A stretch of 64,000 nt of DNA from an uncultured Clostridia bacterium (GCA_944372335.1 CALVYQ010000001.1:166685-230684), one strand, 5' to 3'; positions 35,350 through 44,274 are shown, counted from the stretch's first letter. Notes: generated by a model from the letters alone, not told the origin. Numbers and translations: made by a program.

Positions 35350-36336
35350 ATGAAAAAAGTAGAAAAAATTGTGAATATGGATCCATATCAAGAAGGGTTC
35401 GCTCGTGTTCGGTTAGATGATGGCAAATGTGCGTTTATCGATAGAAATAGCAAACTACAAGAAGGTAGATATAGAGAAGCATGGTCATACGGTGAAGGAT
35501 TTGCTCCTGTTGAGTTAGACGATGGTAAGTGGGCGTTTATAGATAAAAAAGGCAAACTGCAAGAGGGTAGATACAGGAATGCTTGGTCATACAGCGAAGG
35601 GTTTGCTCCTGTTGAGTTAGACGATGGTAAGTGGGCGTTTATAGACAAACACGGCAAACTGCAAGAAGGTAGATATAGTTTTGCATGGCAATACAGCGAA
35701 GGGTTTGCTCCTGTTTTGTTAGACGATGGTAAGTATGCGTTTATAGACAAACATGGCAAACTGCAAGAAGGTAGATATGAAGAAGCAGGTTCATATAGTG
35801 AAGGATTTGCTCCTGTTCTGTTAGACGATGATAAGTATGCGTTTATAGACAAACACGGCAAACTGCAAGTAGGTAGATATAATTTTGCATGGCCATACCG
35901 CGAAGGGTTCGCTACTGTTAAGTTAGATGACGATGCAAGGACTGAAACTACAATAGATAAATCTGGAAATATGTATTTACGAAATGAACAATGGTTGGAT
36001 TATATAAAAAAAGATCCTCTTTCATTTAAGTTTATTCCTCCACAATATTTCAACGATGAAGAATTTATTGAATCGATTGATAACGCTGTTAAAGATGTGT
36101 ATGTTAATAAGGTTAAGACGGTTGACAGTGCTTCAAATTACGCAATTGAAAAAGTTGCCGAGATTCAAAATCATTTTAAAATGTTTTGCGATATACGAGA
36201 TAAGAAAATTGAGGCTGTTAATGAAATTAAGCGAATGGAAGAGCAAGAAAGGTTAAAGCAAGTAAAGATAGAGCAAGCAAAGGAAGATTTAATTCGGCAA
36301 ATTAATAATTTAGATGTAGGTAAAGATAGAGGGTGA
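35350..36336 (+). CDS. WG-repeat (KWG) protein with helical tail
   Basis: A 328-residue cytosolic protein. Residues 13-205 contain five complete and one partial 34-residue repeats of the WG type (EGFAPVELDDGKWAFIDKKG as the core). Residues about 215-328 are helical, ending in a Lys/Glu coiled coil (KRMEEQERLKQVKIEQAKED). WG repeats are thought to form beta structures for binding, with no catalytic role known. The start is ATG 35350 after GAGGAAG and a promoter; an earlier in-frame start lies upstream of the promoter. Repeat copies are very similar at the DNA level, so copy number may vary between strains. Confidence 0.85.
   Translation: MKKVEKIVNMDPYQEGFARVRLDDGKCAFIDRNSKLQEGRYREAWSYGEGFAPVELDDGKWAFIDKKGKLQEGRYRNAWSYSEGFAPVELDDGKWAFIDKHGKLQEGRYSFAWQYSEGFAPVLLDDGKYAFIDKHGKLQEGRYEEAGSYSEGFAPVLLDDDKYAFIDKHGKLQVGRYNFAWPYREGFATVKLDDDARTETTIDKSGNMYLRNEQWLDYIKKDPLSFKFIPPQYFNDEEFIESIDNAVKDVYVNKVKTVDSASNYAIEKVAEIQNHFKMFCDIRDKKIEAVNEIKRMEEQERLKQVKIEQAKEDLIRQINNLDVGKDRG
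35386..35964 (+). repeat. 102-bp tandem coding repeats of the WG array
   Basis: Units begin at 35386, 35488, 35590, 35692, 35794 and 35896 (the last is partial and decayed). Neighbouring units share long identical stretches. Confidence 0.88.
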
Positions 36337-36337
36337 T

Positions 36338-36427
36338 ATGAAAAAAGAAAAGATTGAAAAAATGAAGAAAGAGATGATTGAGTATATTGAAGAATACTTC
36401 GACTTATTCAAATTTAAACGCAATTAA
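36338..36427 (+). CDS. Possible 29-residue peptide after the WG gene
   Basis: A short ORF begins two bases after the WG stop and encodes MKKEKIEKMKKEMIEYIEEY followed by nine more residues: a charged, possibly amphipathic helix with an aromatic C-terminus. It is followed immediately by a terminator. A GAGGG stretch inside the end of the WG gene could serve as SD. Translation is plausible but unproven. Confidence 0.4.
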   Translation: MKKEKIEKMKKEMIEYIEEYFDLFKFKRN

Positions 36428-36451
36428 AGGGTGCAGTTGCACTCTTTTTTA
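36427..36451 (+). terminator. Terminator of the WG-gene unit
   Basis: Stem AAGGGTGC/GCACTCTT with a tight loop, followed by six Ts. It shares its arms with the terminator at 35180. Confidence 0.72.
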
Positions 36452-36694
36452 TTGTAATGTGCATTTTGAGGCTAGAAAGTTGTTATGTTGAATACATCTA
36501 TGGACTGAGAGCGGAACATTTTGCAAATCACATTGATTTCTTAGAATGTGTTTAGTGATTTTTAAGTGAACAAGTTTTATTTTCACGCTTGGTTAAATTC
36601 AAACAATACAAAAGAAATTTATATGTATATTTTTCTTAAATTTAAGCACAATATTACTAACAAGGAAACATCCTTGGGAAACGGGAGGTAAACT

Positions 36695-36841
36695 ATGTTC
36701 GGAAAGAAAAAAGCGTCCAGAAAGAACGCAAATTCTGAAGCATCAAACGAGAATGCTTCAAGAGCAAAGAACTGTGAGGCAGGAAAAGAAGCTAAATCTA
36801 GCAAAAACTGCAAAGGTTCAAGTGCAAAAAACTGCAAATAG
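36695..36841 (+). CDS. 48-residue Lys/Asn/Ser/Cys peptide
   Basis: A small ORF with a very strong SD (GGGAGG, seven bases before ATG) and its own terminator. It starts MFGKKKASRKNANSEASN and holds three NC motifs (AKNCEAG, SKNCKGS, AKNCK at the very end). It is strongly basic with no hydrophobic segment, so it is not an ordinary bacteriocin or membrane peptide. An upstream CAAGGA-AACA-TCCTTG hairpin (36660-36675) lies in the leader. I do not recognise the family. Codon pattern and signals make it likely real. Confidence 0.65.
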   Translation: MFGKKKASRKNANSEASNENASRAKNCEAGKEAKSSKNCKGSSAKNCK

Positions 36842-36859
36842 TTGTTTCTCGTAAAAAAG

Positions 36860-36882
36860 AACGCTTTTAAAAGCGTTTTTTT
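36860..36882. terminator. Bidirectional terminator between the 48-residue peptide and rluD
   Basis: Palindrome AACGCTTTTAAAAGCGTT flanked by A-run and T-run; serves both converging genes. Confidence 0.8.
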
Positions 36883-36900
36883 ATTTTTGGTAATATATTG

Positions 36901-37872
36901 TTATCTTAATTTTTTTAACACATTTTTAAAGTCTTTTGGATATGGAACGCTGAAAGTGAAGTCCTTATCTAGCTCGTTATTATGAAATTTCATCGTTTTT
37001 AAGTGCAAATAGCTATGTGAATACAGGTCATTTGTGCCATACAGTTTGTCACCAATAAGCTGATGATTAATCGACGAGGCGTGTAGGCGAATTTGGTGAG
37101 TACGTCCTTTGAAAATCTCTGCTTTTACAAGAGTGAGGGCATAGTTTTCTTTAACAAACTTCCTTTTATTTGTCTCACTGAGTGCAATTTTATTTATAAT
37201 CATGCGAAAGTTTCTGTTTATTTTGTGCTTAAAATTTAAATACTTAGCATCTTTCAAATGTTTTAGTGGGGTGAAAGTTGTCTTTGCATATTGACCAAAA
37301 GGAGAGATGATACGTTTTCTATTATTTATACCATTTTCGACAACGGTATAGATTGGTGCTTCGACAACCATTCTTTTTTTCATGTTTCCGTGACAGATGG
37401 CAAGATATTCCTTTTCAATATTGACTGTGTTTTGATAGGTTATGGTATCTTTTGCAACAAGGATAATTCCAGAGGCGTCTTTATCTAATCTATTCATTAT
37501 TCTAAGAGTAAATTCGCTATCGTTGATATATGCACAAATCATACCAGCAAGATTGTTGTGATAGTGGCTTCGTGATGGCGTTGTTGGAAGGAGAGAGGGC
37601 TTATTGATAACGAGATAGTAATCATCTTCATAGATGATGTCAAGCGGAGCATAGATTTTTTCAATTTCAGTGCCTTTAAAAGGATTTCTGTCAATTTTAA
37701 GAATATCATCAATGTTTAGTGGGTGATTGATATTTTCTGGCTTGCCATTTATCATTATTGCGCCAAAATATGAGCGTAAATTTTTGATAAAATGCTCACT
37801 GAAATTCTTTTGTTTTAAATAAATATAGACGCTTTCGTATTTTTTTTCGATTTTTATCTCTAAGTATTTCAT
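36901..37872 (-). CDS. RluA/RluD family pseudouridine synthase
   Basis: A 323-residue protein on the minus strand. An S4-like N-terminal domain (residues 1-70) precedes the RluA-family catalytic motif MNRLDKDASGIILVAKD at about residue 126 (Asp in RLD). The later block includes VKAEIFKGRTHQIRLHASSINHQLIGDKLYG. It modifies U in rRNA or tRNA; which site cannot be told. Its promoter places the start of transcription at the ATG, with no SD, so it should be leaderless. Confidence 0.9.
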   Translation of the reverse strand: MKYLEIKIEKKYESVYIYLKQKNFSEHFIKNLRSYFGAIMINGKPENINHPLNIDDILKIDRNPFKGTEIEKIYAPLDIIYEDDYYLVINKPSLLPTTPSRSHYHNNLAGMICAYINDSEFTLRIMNRLDKDASGIILVAKDTITYQNTVNIEKEYLAICHGNMKKRMVVEAPIYTVVENGINNRKRIISPFGQYAKTTFTPLKHLKDAKYLNFKHKINRNFRMIINKIALSETNKRKFVKENYALTLVKAEIFKGRTHQIRLHASSINHQLIGDKLYGTNDLYSHSYLHLKTMKFHNNELDKDFTFSVPYPKDFKNVLKKLR

Positions 37873-37878
37873 CTGCCT

Positions 37879-37906
37879 ATTTTAACATTTTTTGTAATTA
37901 TATCAA
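37879..37906 (-). promoter_or_regulatory. Minus-strand promoter of the RluA-family gene
   Basis: On the minus strand TTGATA (37906-37901), 16-base spacer, TAAAAT (37884-37879), then six bases to the ATG at 37872. Confidence 0.7.
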
Positions 37907-37925
37907 AATAAATAAGGCAATTTAC

Positions 37926-37954
37926 TTGACAAAATTTTCTTCATAATTTATACT
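37926..37954 (+). promoter_or_regulatory. Promoter of the pheS T-box leader
   Basis: TTGACA (37926-37931), 17-base spacer, TATACT (37949-37954). Divergent from the RluA-family promoter. Confidence 0.82.
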
Positions 37955-37960
37955 ATCCCT

Positions 37961-38193
37961 GTAAAAACGATGATGAAAGACTAGTAGGTTTGTTAGTTTT
38001 CCAACAGAGAGCCCTTTTTGCTGAGATAGGGTGGAAAATGCAGATTGAATTCACTTTCTAGTTGCACCTTGAAAGATTTACGAGTAGGGGCTGTCGCACG
38101 GCAAGCGTAATTGCCATAATGAGGTGTCTTTTGGCATGAAATTAGGTGGTAACACGATTAATAATCGTCCTAATATTTTAGGGCGATTTTTTT
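37961..38193 (+). promoter_or_regulatory. Phenylalanine T-box leader
   Basis: Stem I elements (AGAGAG at about 38006, then GGTGGAAAAT) lead to a specifier region containing GAATTCACTTTC, which offers a TTC Phe codon. The T-box itself is AGGTGGTAACACG (38144-38156). A terminator (AATCGTCCTAA/TTAGGGCGATT, 38163-38188, then Ts) follows, with an antiterminator possible using the T-box. Uncharged tRNA-Phe should prevent termination and raise pheST expression. Confidence 0.9.
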
Positions 38194-38209
38194 ATGAGGA
38201 GAGGTGAGT

Positions 38210-39229
38210 ATGAAAGAAAAACTTGAACAGATTTTAAAAGAAGCACAAAAGGAGATTGAGGCTTGCAACGATGTTAAAAGACTTGATGAGATAAGGGTTA
38301 AATTTTTAGGCAAGCAAGGAGAGTTGACATCAATTTTAAGGAATATGAAAGAAGTGCCACCTGAGGAGAGAAAAACGGTTGGTATGCTTGCTAATGGCGT
38401 CCGAGAAAAATTGGAGGAAGCATTAAGTAAAAAAGGAGAAAAACTTGAAGAGGAAGCTCTTTTAAAGGCAATGGAAAGTGAAAAGATTGATATCACCATG
38501 CCTAGCAAGGGAGTTAAAAGGGGGGCACTTCATCCGCTCACTAGGTTCAATAATAAGTTTATGGACATTTGTGTTGAAATGGGCTTCACTGTTATTCAAG
38601 GCCCAGAGATTGACACAGATTATTATAACTTTGAAGCACTAAATGTTCCTAAAAATCACCCAGCACGTGATATGCAAGACTCTCTATACATTACAGACAA
38701 TATTCTTTTAAGAACGCAAACCTCAAATATGCAAGTTCACGCTATGGAAGAATTAAAACCTCCATTTAAGATTGTTTGCCCAGGAAGAGTATATAGAAAC
38801 GACGATGACAGTTCTCATTCACCAATCTTTAATCAATTTGAAGCACTTGTTGTAGATGAAAATGTTGGGCTAAAAGACTTGATGAAGATGATTGACGTTA
38901 TATTAAAGAAGCTATTTGGAGAAAATGTGAAGATGAGAGTGCGTCCTGCTTACTTCCCATTCACCGAACCCTCTATTGAAATTGACGCTACTTGCCAGAT
39001 GTGTCAAGGTAAAGGTTGCTCTTTATGTAAGGGCACAGGCTTTTCCGAGGTGTTTGGTGCGGGCGTGGTCAATCCAAAAGTTTTGGAAATGTCTGGAATA
39101 GACAGCAAAAAATATAGCGGATTTGCATTTGGCCCGGGAATTGATAGGAGTGTTATGGTGACAAATAAGATTCCTAACATCAAATATCTTTTTAGAAATG
39201 ATATGCGTTTCTTAAAACAATTACGCTAA
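38210..39229 (+). CDS. pheS: Phenylalanyl-tRNA synthetase alpha subunit
   Basis: A 339-residue class II synthetase subunit: N-terminal coiled coil (1-85), then the catalytic domain with HPLTRFNNKFMDICVEMGF, GRVYRNDDDSSHSPIFNQFEALVVD (motif 2) and GFAFGPGIDRSVMVTNKIPNIKYLF (motif 3). It also contains CQMCQGKGCSLCKG, a Cys-rich loop that may bind zinc, less usual in PheS. Starts at the ATG after GAGGTGAG. Confidence 0.97.
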   Translation: MKEKLEQILKEAQKEIEACNDVKRLDEIRVKFLGKQGELTSILRNMKEVPPEERKTVGMLANGVREKLEEALSKKGEKLEEEALLKAMESEKIDITMPSKGVKRGALHPLTRFNNKFMDICVEMGFTVIQGPEIDTDYYNFEALNVPKNHPARDMQDSLYITDNILLRTQTSNMQVHAMEELKPPFKIVCPGRVYRNDDDSSHSPIFNQFEALVVDENVGLKDLMKMIDVILKKLFGENVKMRVRPAYFPFTEPSIEIDATCQMCQGKGCSLCKGTGFSEVFGAGVVNPKVLEMSGIDSKKYSGFAFGPGIDRSVMVTNKIPNIKYLFRNDMRFLKQLR

Positions 39230-39234
39230 ATATG

Positions 39235-39262
39235 ATAGTAGTATGCTTGCATAATACACTAT
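39235..39262. repeat. Copy of the GTAGTATGC repeat between pheS and pheT
   Basis: ATAGTAGTATGC-TT-GCATAATACACTAT, an imperfect inverted repeat in the 70-base pheS-pheT spacer, sharing its half-site with 30524, 50260 and 62831. Confidence 0.6.
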
Positions 39263-39299
39263 ATATTGATTTTATGTTTAAAATATAAGGAGAGAAAGA

Positions 39300-41699
39300 A
39301 TGAAAATTTCTTATAATTGGCTTAAAGATTTCGTAGATATAAATATATCCCCAGAGGAACTTGCTGAAAAACTTACTGTTTCTGGTTTTGAAGTGGAAGA
39401 GGTTATCTATCAAAATGAGCATCTTCACGATGTATATGTTGGAAAAATAACAAAAATTGAAAAGCATAAAGATGCCGACAAATTGCAAGTTTGCACGGTT
39501 GATGTTGGAGATAAGACAGTGCAGATAATAACCTCGGCAACAAATGTGTTTGAGGGTGCACTTGTGCCTGTGTCTTTGGAGGGGGCTGATTTATGCAATG
39601 GCGTAAAAATCAAGCCTACCAATTTTAGAGGTGTGAAAAGTGACGGTATGTTCTGCTCAGGTGAAGAACTTGGTATTGACGAAAACTATATTGAAGGCGG
39701 TGGTGTCAACGGTATTTTGATTTTGCCTGACGATATGAAGATTGGTGCAAAAATTGAAGATGCGTTACTTTTAAATGATGTGGTATTTGATGTCAATGTA
39801 ACGCCAAATCGACCAGATTGCAACAGCGTGATTGGTATTGCACGTGAAGTTTCAGCAATTTATGATTTGCCAATGAAAGATGTAGATTATTCGTATGAGA
39901 CTTGTGGCGATGATGTTAATAAATACATCTCTGTTGAAGTAAAAACACAAAAATGCCCTCGCTATATGGCGTCTTACGTGAAAGATTTGAACCTTACTCG
40001 TTCTCCACTTTGGCTTAGGTCAAGGTTGTTTGCTTGTGGCATTAAGCCGATAAATAAGATTGTTGATATAACAAACTATGTGCTTGTCGAGCAAGGTCAG
40101 CCAATGCACGCATTTGAATATAATCATCTTGCTGGTAAAAAAATTATTGTGCGTGATGCGAAAAAAGGTGAGAAAATCGCTGTTTTAAATGGTAATACGT
40201 ATGAACTAGATGAAAATGATATGGTGATTGCTGACAGCGAAAAGCCTGTTGTTATTGCAGGTGTCATTGGTGGGGTAAATTCTTGCGTTGAGCCTAGCAC
40301 AAAAGAAACAGTCTTTGAGTGTGCTGTTTTTGACCTAAAAAGCGTCAGACTAACAAGCAGAAAGATTGGTGTAAGCACCGATTCTTCAATGAGATATTCA
40401 AAGGGCGTGTATGTTGACACACCAATAAACGCATTGAAACGTGCCTTGCATCTTGTTTGCCAACTAAACGCAGGAAAAATTGTTGATGGTATTATTGATA
40501 AATGCAGTGCAAAAACTTCAAAAGTTCGCTCTTTTAAAGCTTCTATGAGCAAAATAGACAAAATATTAGGAGTTAAAATTGAGAGAAACAGAGTTTTGCA
40601 GATTTTAAATAGTCTTGGAATAAAAGCAACACTCTCAGGTGATTCGCTTCAAGTTGAGCCTCCATATTATAGGGAGGATATTGAATGTGAAAATGATATC
40701 GCAGAAGAGCTTATTCGTATTTACGGCTATGATGTCTATAACAATCTTGAAGGAGAAGCTTTTGAAAATTCCTCTGTAACTGTCGGAGCTTATGAACCAA
40801 GACTTGTTTTTGAAAACAACTTAAAAAATGAACTTGTAGATTTTGGTTTCTATGAAACTTTAAATTATTCTCTTTATTCGTCAACTGCTTGTGAAAAATT
40901 ACTAATTAATGATGAAAGAAAAAATGTTATAAAAATAGCAAATCCAATAAGTGAAGAGCTTTCCACTGTAAGAACGGTGATGGCTCACGCACTTCTTCTT
41001 GATATAAAATTCAATCTTTCAGTTGGCAACAAAGATTTGCGTTTCTTTGAAGTTGGAAGAGTTTATCAGCCAAAAGCTTTACCTCTTACAGAGCTACCGG
41101 TTGAAAATAACAGATTGTCGATTGCAGTCTGCGAGGACGGCTATGATTTCTTTATGCTTAAAAATGTTGTTGAAAATTTGCTTGTCACTACTTCACTAAA
41201 ATATAAATTAGAGCGTTCTACTGAGCCATATCTACACAGCGGTGTAAGTGCTGATATTATCGCAGAGGACGGCAAAAAGGTGGGCTACTTTGGAAAAATT
41301 CACCCAAAGGTATTAAAGAACTATGATATATCTCACGATGTCTATTATGCTGAGCTTGACACTGATTATCTATCAAACTTAAAAGAAAAGGCTTACAGCG
41401 TTAAAGAGGTTTCAAAGTTTGCTGAGGTTGAGCGTGATATTGCCGTTGTTGTCGATGAAGAGATTACAAACGGAGAACTGACTTCCGCCATTAAATCTGC
41501 TTGCGGAAAACTGTTTGCCGGAGCAGAACTCTTTGATGTATATAGAAATGCAAGTCTCGGCGAAAATAAGAAGAGTTTGGCATATAAAATTCATCTATTA
41601 AATGAAGAAAAAACGATGACAGCTGAAGAGATTAATGCTGTTATAAATAAAGTCTTAAAGAGTTTAGAGTTTAGATATAAAGCTAAACTTCGTGCATAA
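39300..41699 (+). CDS. pheT: Phenylalanyl-tRNA synthetase beta subunit
   Basis: A 799-residue PheT with the N-terminal EMAP/OB-like domain (VGKITKIEKHKDADKLQVCTVDVG), B3/B4 editing domain, B5 domain and the C-terminal anticodon-binding domain (VSKFAEVERDIAVVVDEE...). It pairs with PheS to form the alpha2-beta2 enzyme and hydrolyses Tyr-tRNA-Phe. Starts after AAGGAGAG. Under T-box control through pheS. Confidence 0.96.
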   Translation: MKISYNWLKDFVDINISPEELAEKLTVSGFEVEEVIYQNEHLHDVYVGKITKIEKHKDADKLQVCTVDVGDKTVQIITSATNVFEGALVPVSLEGADLCNGVKIKPTNFRGVKSDGMFCSGEELGIDENYIEGGGVNGILILPDDMKIGAKIEDALLLNDVVFDVNVTPNRPDCNSVIGIAREVSAIYDLPMKDVDYSYETCGDDVNKYISVEVKTQKCPRYMASYVKDLNLTRSPLWLRSRLFACGIKPINKIVDITNYVLVEQGQPMHAFEYNHLAGKKIIVRDAKKGEKIAVLNGNTYELDENDMVIADSEKPVVIAGVIGGVNSCVEPSTKETVFECAVFDLKSVRLTSRKIGVSTDSSMRYSKGVYVDTPINALKRALHLVCQLNAGKIVDGIIDKCSAKTSKVRSFKASMSKIDKILGVKIERNRVLQILNSLGIKATLSGDSLQVEPPYYREDIECENDIAEELIRIYGYDVYNNLEGEAFENSSVTVGAYEPRLVFENNLKNELVDFGFYETLNYSLYSSTACEKLLINDERKNVIKIANPISEELSTVRTVMAHALLLDIKFNLSVGNKDLRFFEVGRVYQPKALPLTELPVENNRLSIAVCEDGYDFFMLKNVVENLLVTTSLKYKLERSTEPYLHSGVSADIIAEDGKKVGYFGKIHPKVLKNYDISHDVYYAELDTDYLSNLKEKAYSVKEVSKFAEVERDIAVVVDEEITNGELTSAIKSACGKLFAGAELFDVYRNASLGENKKSLAYKIHLLNEEKTMTAEEINAVINKVLKSLEFRYKAKLRA

Positions 41700-41765
41700 T
41701 AATTTCTTCTAAATAAAAATCTTTATTCTTTGTAAACTTATAATTTAATTAAATAAAGGAGAGCT

Positions 41766-42887
41766 ATGATTTTTCTTGATAATGCGGGGACAACTAAGAT
41801 GTTTGCTGAATGTGTGACAACATATTCTCATTTTGCGTGCGATGAATTTTATAATCCTTCCGCTGTTTCAAGAAAGAGTGCTTTTGTCCATGCTAAGCTT
41901 GAAGAAGTTAGAAGAGTTTGTTTAAAAAAACTTGGAGCTTTAAAGGGAACTGTTATTTTTACCGGTGGTGCAACTGAAAGCAATAATCTTGCTGTTAAAG
42001 GGGCTGTCCGAAATGGTGATTTTGAATATGTCTTTTCAAAAGGCGAGCACCCTTCAATTTTTAATGTTGCAAGAAGTTTAGAAAATGAAGGAAAAATTGT
42101 TAAATATATAGGTTTGTGCAAAGACGGCAAAGTGGATTTGGCGGAATTAGAAAAAACACTAAATAAAAAGACAAAGCTTATAAGTTGTATGCTTGTCAGT
42201 AATGAAACAGGAGCAATCAATGATATAAAAAAGATTGTGGGGTTAAAGAATCAGCTTTCACCACAAGCTCTTATTCACGTCGATGCGGTGCAAGGTTTTA
42301 TGAAAATTCCTTTTTCTGTGGAAGATTTAGGAGTCGATATGCTTTCATTCAGTGCACATAAATTTCATGGGCCAAAGGGTGTCGGTGGACTTTATGTTCG
42401 TTCACTACAACTTATCAAAAATATTGTTGATGGAGGAGGACAAGAATACGGACTTCGTTCTGGCACTGAGAATGTTCCGGCGATTATGGCTATGCACACA
42501 GCACTTTCAATGATAGATGTCAAAGGAAATTTTGAAAAAGTTACCAATTTAAAACGAATTTTCAATGAAATAGTAAGTCAGGAAAGTGATATCAAAATAT
42601 TAGATTTTCATGGCTCGCCATATATAGAAATTCTAAGCTTTAAAGGAGTGAAGGGCGAGACTATGCTTCATGCTTTGGAAGAAAGGGGCGTTATTGTAGG
42701 ATTAGGTAGTGCTTGTTCTGCAAAAAAAGCAGGAAATCGCATTTTAGAAAATATTGGATATAATAAAGATGAGATAATCTCCTCTTGCCGAATTAGCTTC
42801 AATGCATATATGACAGAAAGCGAAGTGAAAGAGGCGGGAAATATTATAATTGAAACCTATAAAGAGATGTTAAAGAGGTTAAGTTGA
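41766..42887 (+). CDS. Cysteine desulfurase (NifS/NifZ type) partnering ThiI
   Basis: A 373-residue PLP enzyme: FTGGATESNNLAVKG, ALIHVDAVQGFMKIPF and SFSAHKFHGPKGVGGLYV (PLP-binding Lys) and the active-site Cys in GLGSACSAKKAG. Coupled by overlap to thiI, the Bacillus NifZ-ThiI arrangement, so it likely supplies persulfide sulfur for 4-thiouridine in tRNA (inference from context). AAAGGAG SD. Confidence 0.92.
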   Translation: MIFLDNAGTTKMFAECVTTYSHFACDEFYNPSAVSRKSAFVHAKLEEVRRVCLKKLGALKGTVIFTGGATESNNLAVKGAVRNGDFEYVFSKGEHPSIFNVARSLENEGKIVKYIGLCKDGKVDLAELEKTLNKKTKLISCMLVSNETGAINDIKKIVGLKNQLSPQALIHVDAVQGFMKIPFSVEDLGVDMLSFSAHKFHGPKGVGGLYVRSLQLIKNIVDGGGQEYGLRSGTENVPAIMAMHTALSMIDVKGNFEKVTNLKRIFNEIVSQESDIKILDFHGSPYIEILSFKGVKGETMLHALEERGVIVGLGSACSAKKAGNRILENIGYNKDEIISSCRISFNAYMTESEVKEAGNIIIETYKEMLKRLS

Positions 42888-44047
42888 TGGAAAAAAGAAA
42901 AGTACTACTACTTAAATTTGGTGAGTTATTCTTAAAAGGGAAAAATAAGCGTGACTTTGAAAAGCTTCTTATGAACAATATTAAAAGTAAGCTTAAAGGT
43001 CATGATTTTTCTTTGGAATACACTAGCGGAAGAATTATTCTTGAAAATTACGATGAATTTGAAGAAAGCATTTTGATAGAAAAGTTAAGAACGGTGTTTG
43101 GGCTTATTGGTATTGCTAAGGCTGTTGAAATTGATGGTGACTACGAAAACATTAAAAACTATGTTTCAAGCATATCTATTGATGGCACTTTCAGAGTAAG
43201 TGCTAAACGAGCTGATAAGCGTTTTCCGATGACCTCTGTTGAACTTGAAAGAAATTTAGGAGAAGTTGTTTTAAATTCAAATAAAAATGCCAAGGTAGAT
43301 TTGCACACGCCAAGTGTCATTCTTTATGTAGAAGTCCGCTTTAATGGAAAATGCTATATCTATCATGAAAATATAAAATGTTTAGGAGGACTTCCTCTAG
43401 GTTCGGGCGGAGAGGCACTTTTGCTTTTATCTGGAGGAATAGATAGCCCTGTTGCAGGCTATCTTATGGCAAAGCGTGGCTTGAAACTCCAAGCTGTTCA
43501 TTTCCATTCCTATCCTTACACAAGTGAGCAAGCAAAGGAAAAGGTGATAGAGCTTGCAAGAGAACTTTCTAGTTATGTTGACGAAATTAAATTACATATT
43601 GTTTCTTTTACAAAAATTCAAGAGCAAATTCACATGAATTGTGATGCTGAATATATGATAACAATCATGCGAAGAATTATGATGAGAATTGCTGAAAAAA
43701 TTTGTGAGCGTGAAAACTTGGGGGCAATCATCACAGGTGAAAGTCTTGGACAGGTTGCTAGTCAAACTATGCAAAGCATAAATGTTACAAATTCAGTTGT
43801 TTCTCTTCCCGTCTTTCGTCCGCTTATCAGCTTCGATAAGGAAGAGATTATGGATATTGCCAAAAGCATAGGCACTTATGAAACTTCAATTCTTCCTTAT
43901 GAAGATTGTTGCACAGTTTTTTTGCCAAAATATCCTGTCATAAAGCCAACAATCAAAAGAGCGGAACATCTTGAACGATTTTTAAATATTGAATTGCTTG
44001 TAAGTGAGGCGATAAATAGTGAAGAGGTTATGGTTATCAAAAATTAG
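42887..44047 (+). CDS. thiI: tRNA 4-thiouridine synthetase ThiI
   Basis: A 386-residue enzyme: N-terminal ferredoxin-like and THUMP domains (about 1-165), then the PP-loop ATPase (LLLLSGGIDSPVAGYLMAKRG) and ITGESLGQVASQTMQSI. There is no C-terminal rhodanese domain, as in Bacillus ThiI, where a dedicated desulfurase fills that role. It makes s4U8 in tRNA. The start is ATG 42887, sharing a base with the upstream stop. Confidence 0.94.
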   Translation: MEKRKVLLLKFGELFLKGKNKRDFEKLLMNNIKSKLKGHDFSLEYTSGRIILENYDEFEESILIEKLRTVFGLIGIAKAVEIDGDYENIKNYVSSISIDGTFRVSAKRADKRFPMTSVELERNLGEVVLNSNKNAKVDLHTPSVILYVEVRFNGKCYIYHENIKCLGGLPLGSGGEALLLLSGGIDSPVAGYLMAKRGLKLQAVHFHSYPYTSEQAKEKVIELARELSSYVDEIKLHIVSFTKIQEQIHMNCDAEYMITIMRRIMMRIAEKICERENLGAIITGESLGQVASQTMQSINVTNSVVSLPVFRPLISFDKEEIMDIAKSIGTYETSILPYEDCCTVFLPKYPVIKPTIKRAEHLERFLNIELLVSEAINSEEVMVIKN

Positions 44048-44131
44048 AGTAGGTATGCAAATTCGTCTATAAATATTATTTTCAAATTTATAAATTTTCA
44101 ATATTTCAAATTTATATAAAAAATTAATGTA

Positions 44132-44161
44132 TAAATATGCAAAATTTTACTTGCATATTTA
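44132..44161. promoter_or_regulatory. Inverted repeat overlapping the argR promoter (candidate ARG box)
   Basis: TAAATATGCAA (44132-44142) and TTGCATATTTA (44151-44161) form a perfect 11-bp inverted repeat that covers the -35 box. Its AT-rich, TGCAT-type half-site resembles known ARG boxes, so ArgR probably represses itself (inference). A further TGAATAAATATGAAT lies at 44193-44207. Confidence 0.5.
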
Positions 44162-44179
44162 TTAATTTTATTGTATAAT
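44151..44179 (+). promoter_or_regulatory. argR-recN promoter
   Basis: TTGCAT (44151-44156), 17-base spacer, TATAAT (44174-44179). Confidence 0.8.
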
Positions 44180-44274
44180 AATTAAAACAGATTGAATAAA
44201 TATGAATTTATATTTATGCAAAAATCTCTACAACCGCCTATTTTAGGCGTATGTAGGCGTCAAGGAGAGAGAAT

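Noticed and set aside
35388-35861. 157-codon antisense ORF with repeats
   Set aside because: Mirror of the WG repeats; it inherits the periodicity from the sense strand.
36619-36837. Phe/Ala/Leu-rich 72-codon ORF opposite the 48-residue peptide gene
   Set aside because: It is the antisense shadow of the Lys-rich peptide; the + strand has the SD and terminator.
42887-44047. ThiI apparently lacking its C-terminal rhodanese domain
   Set aside because: This is the normal Bacillus-type short form paired with a dedicated desulfurase; not a truncation.
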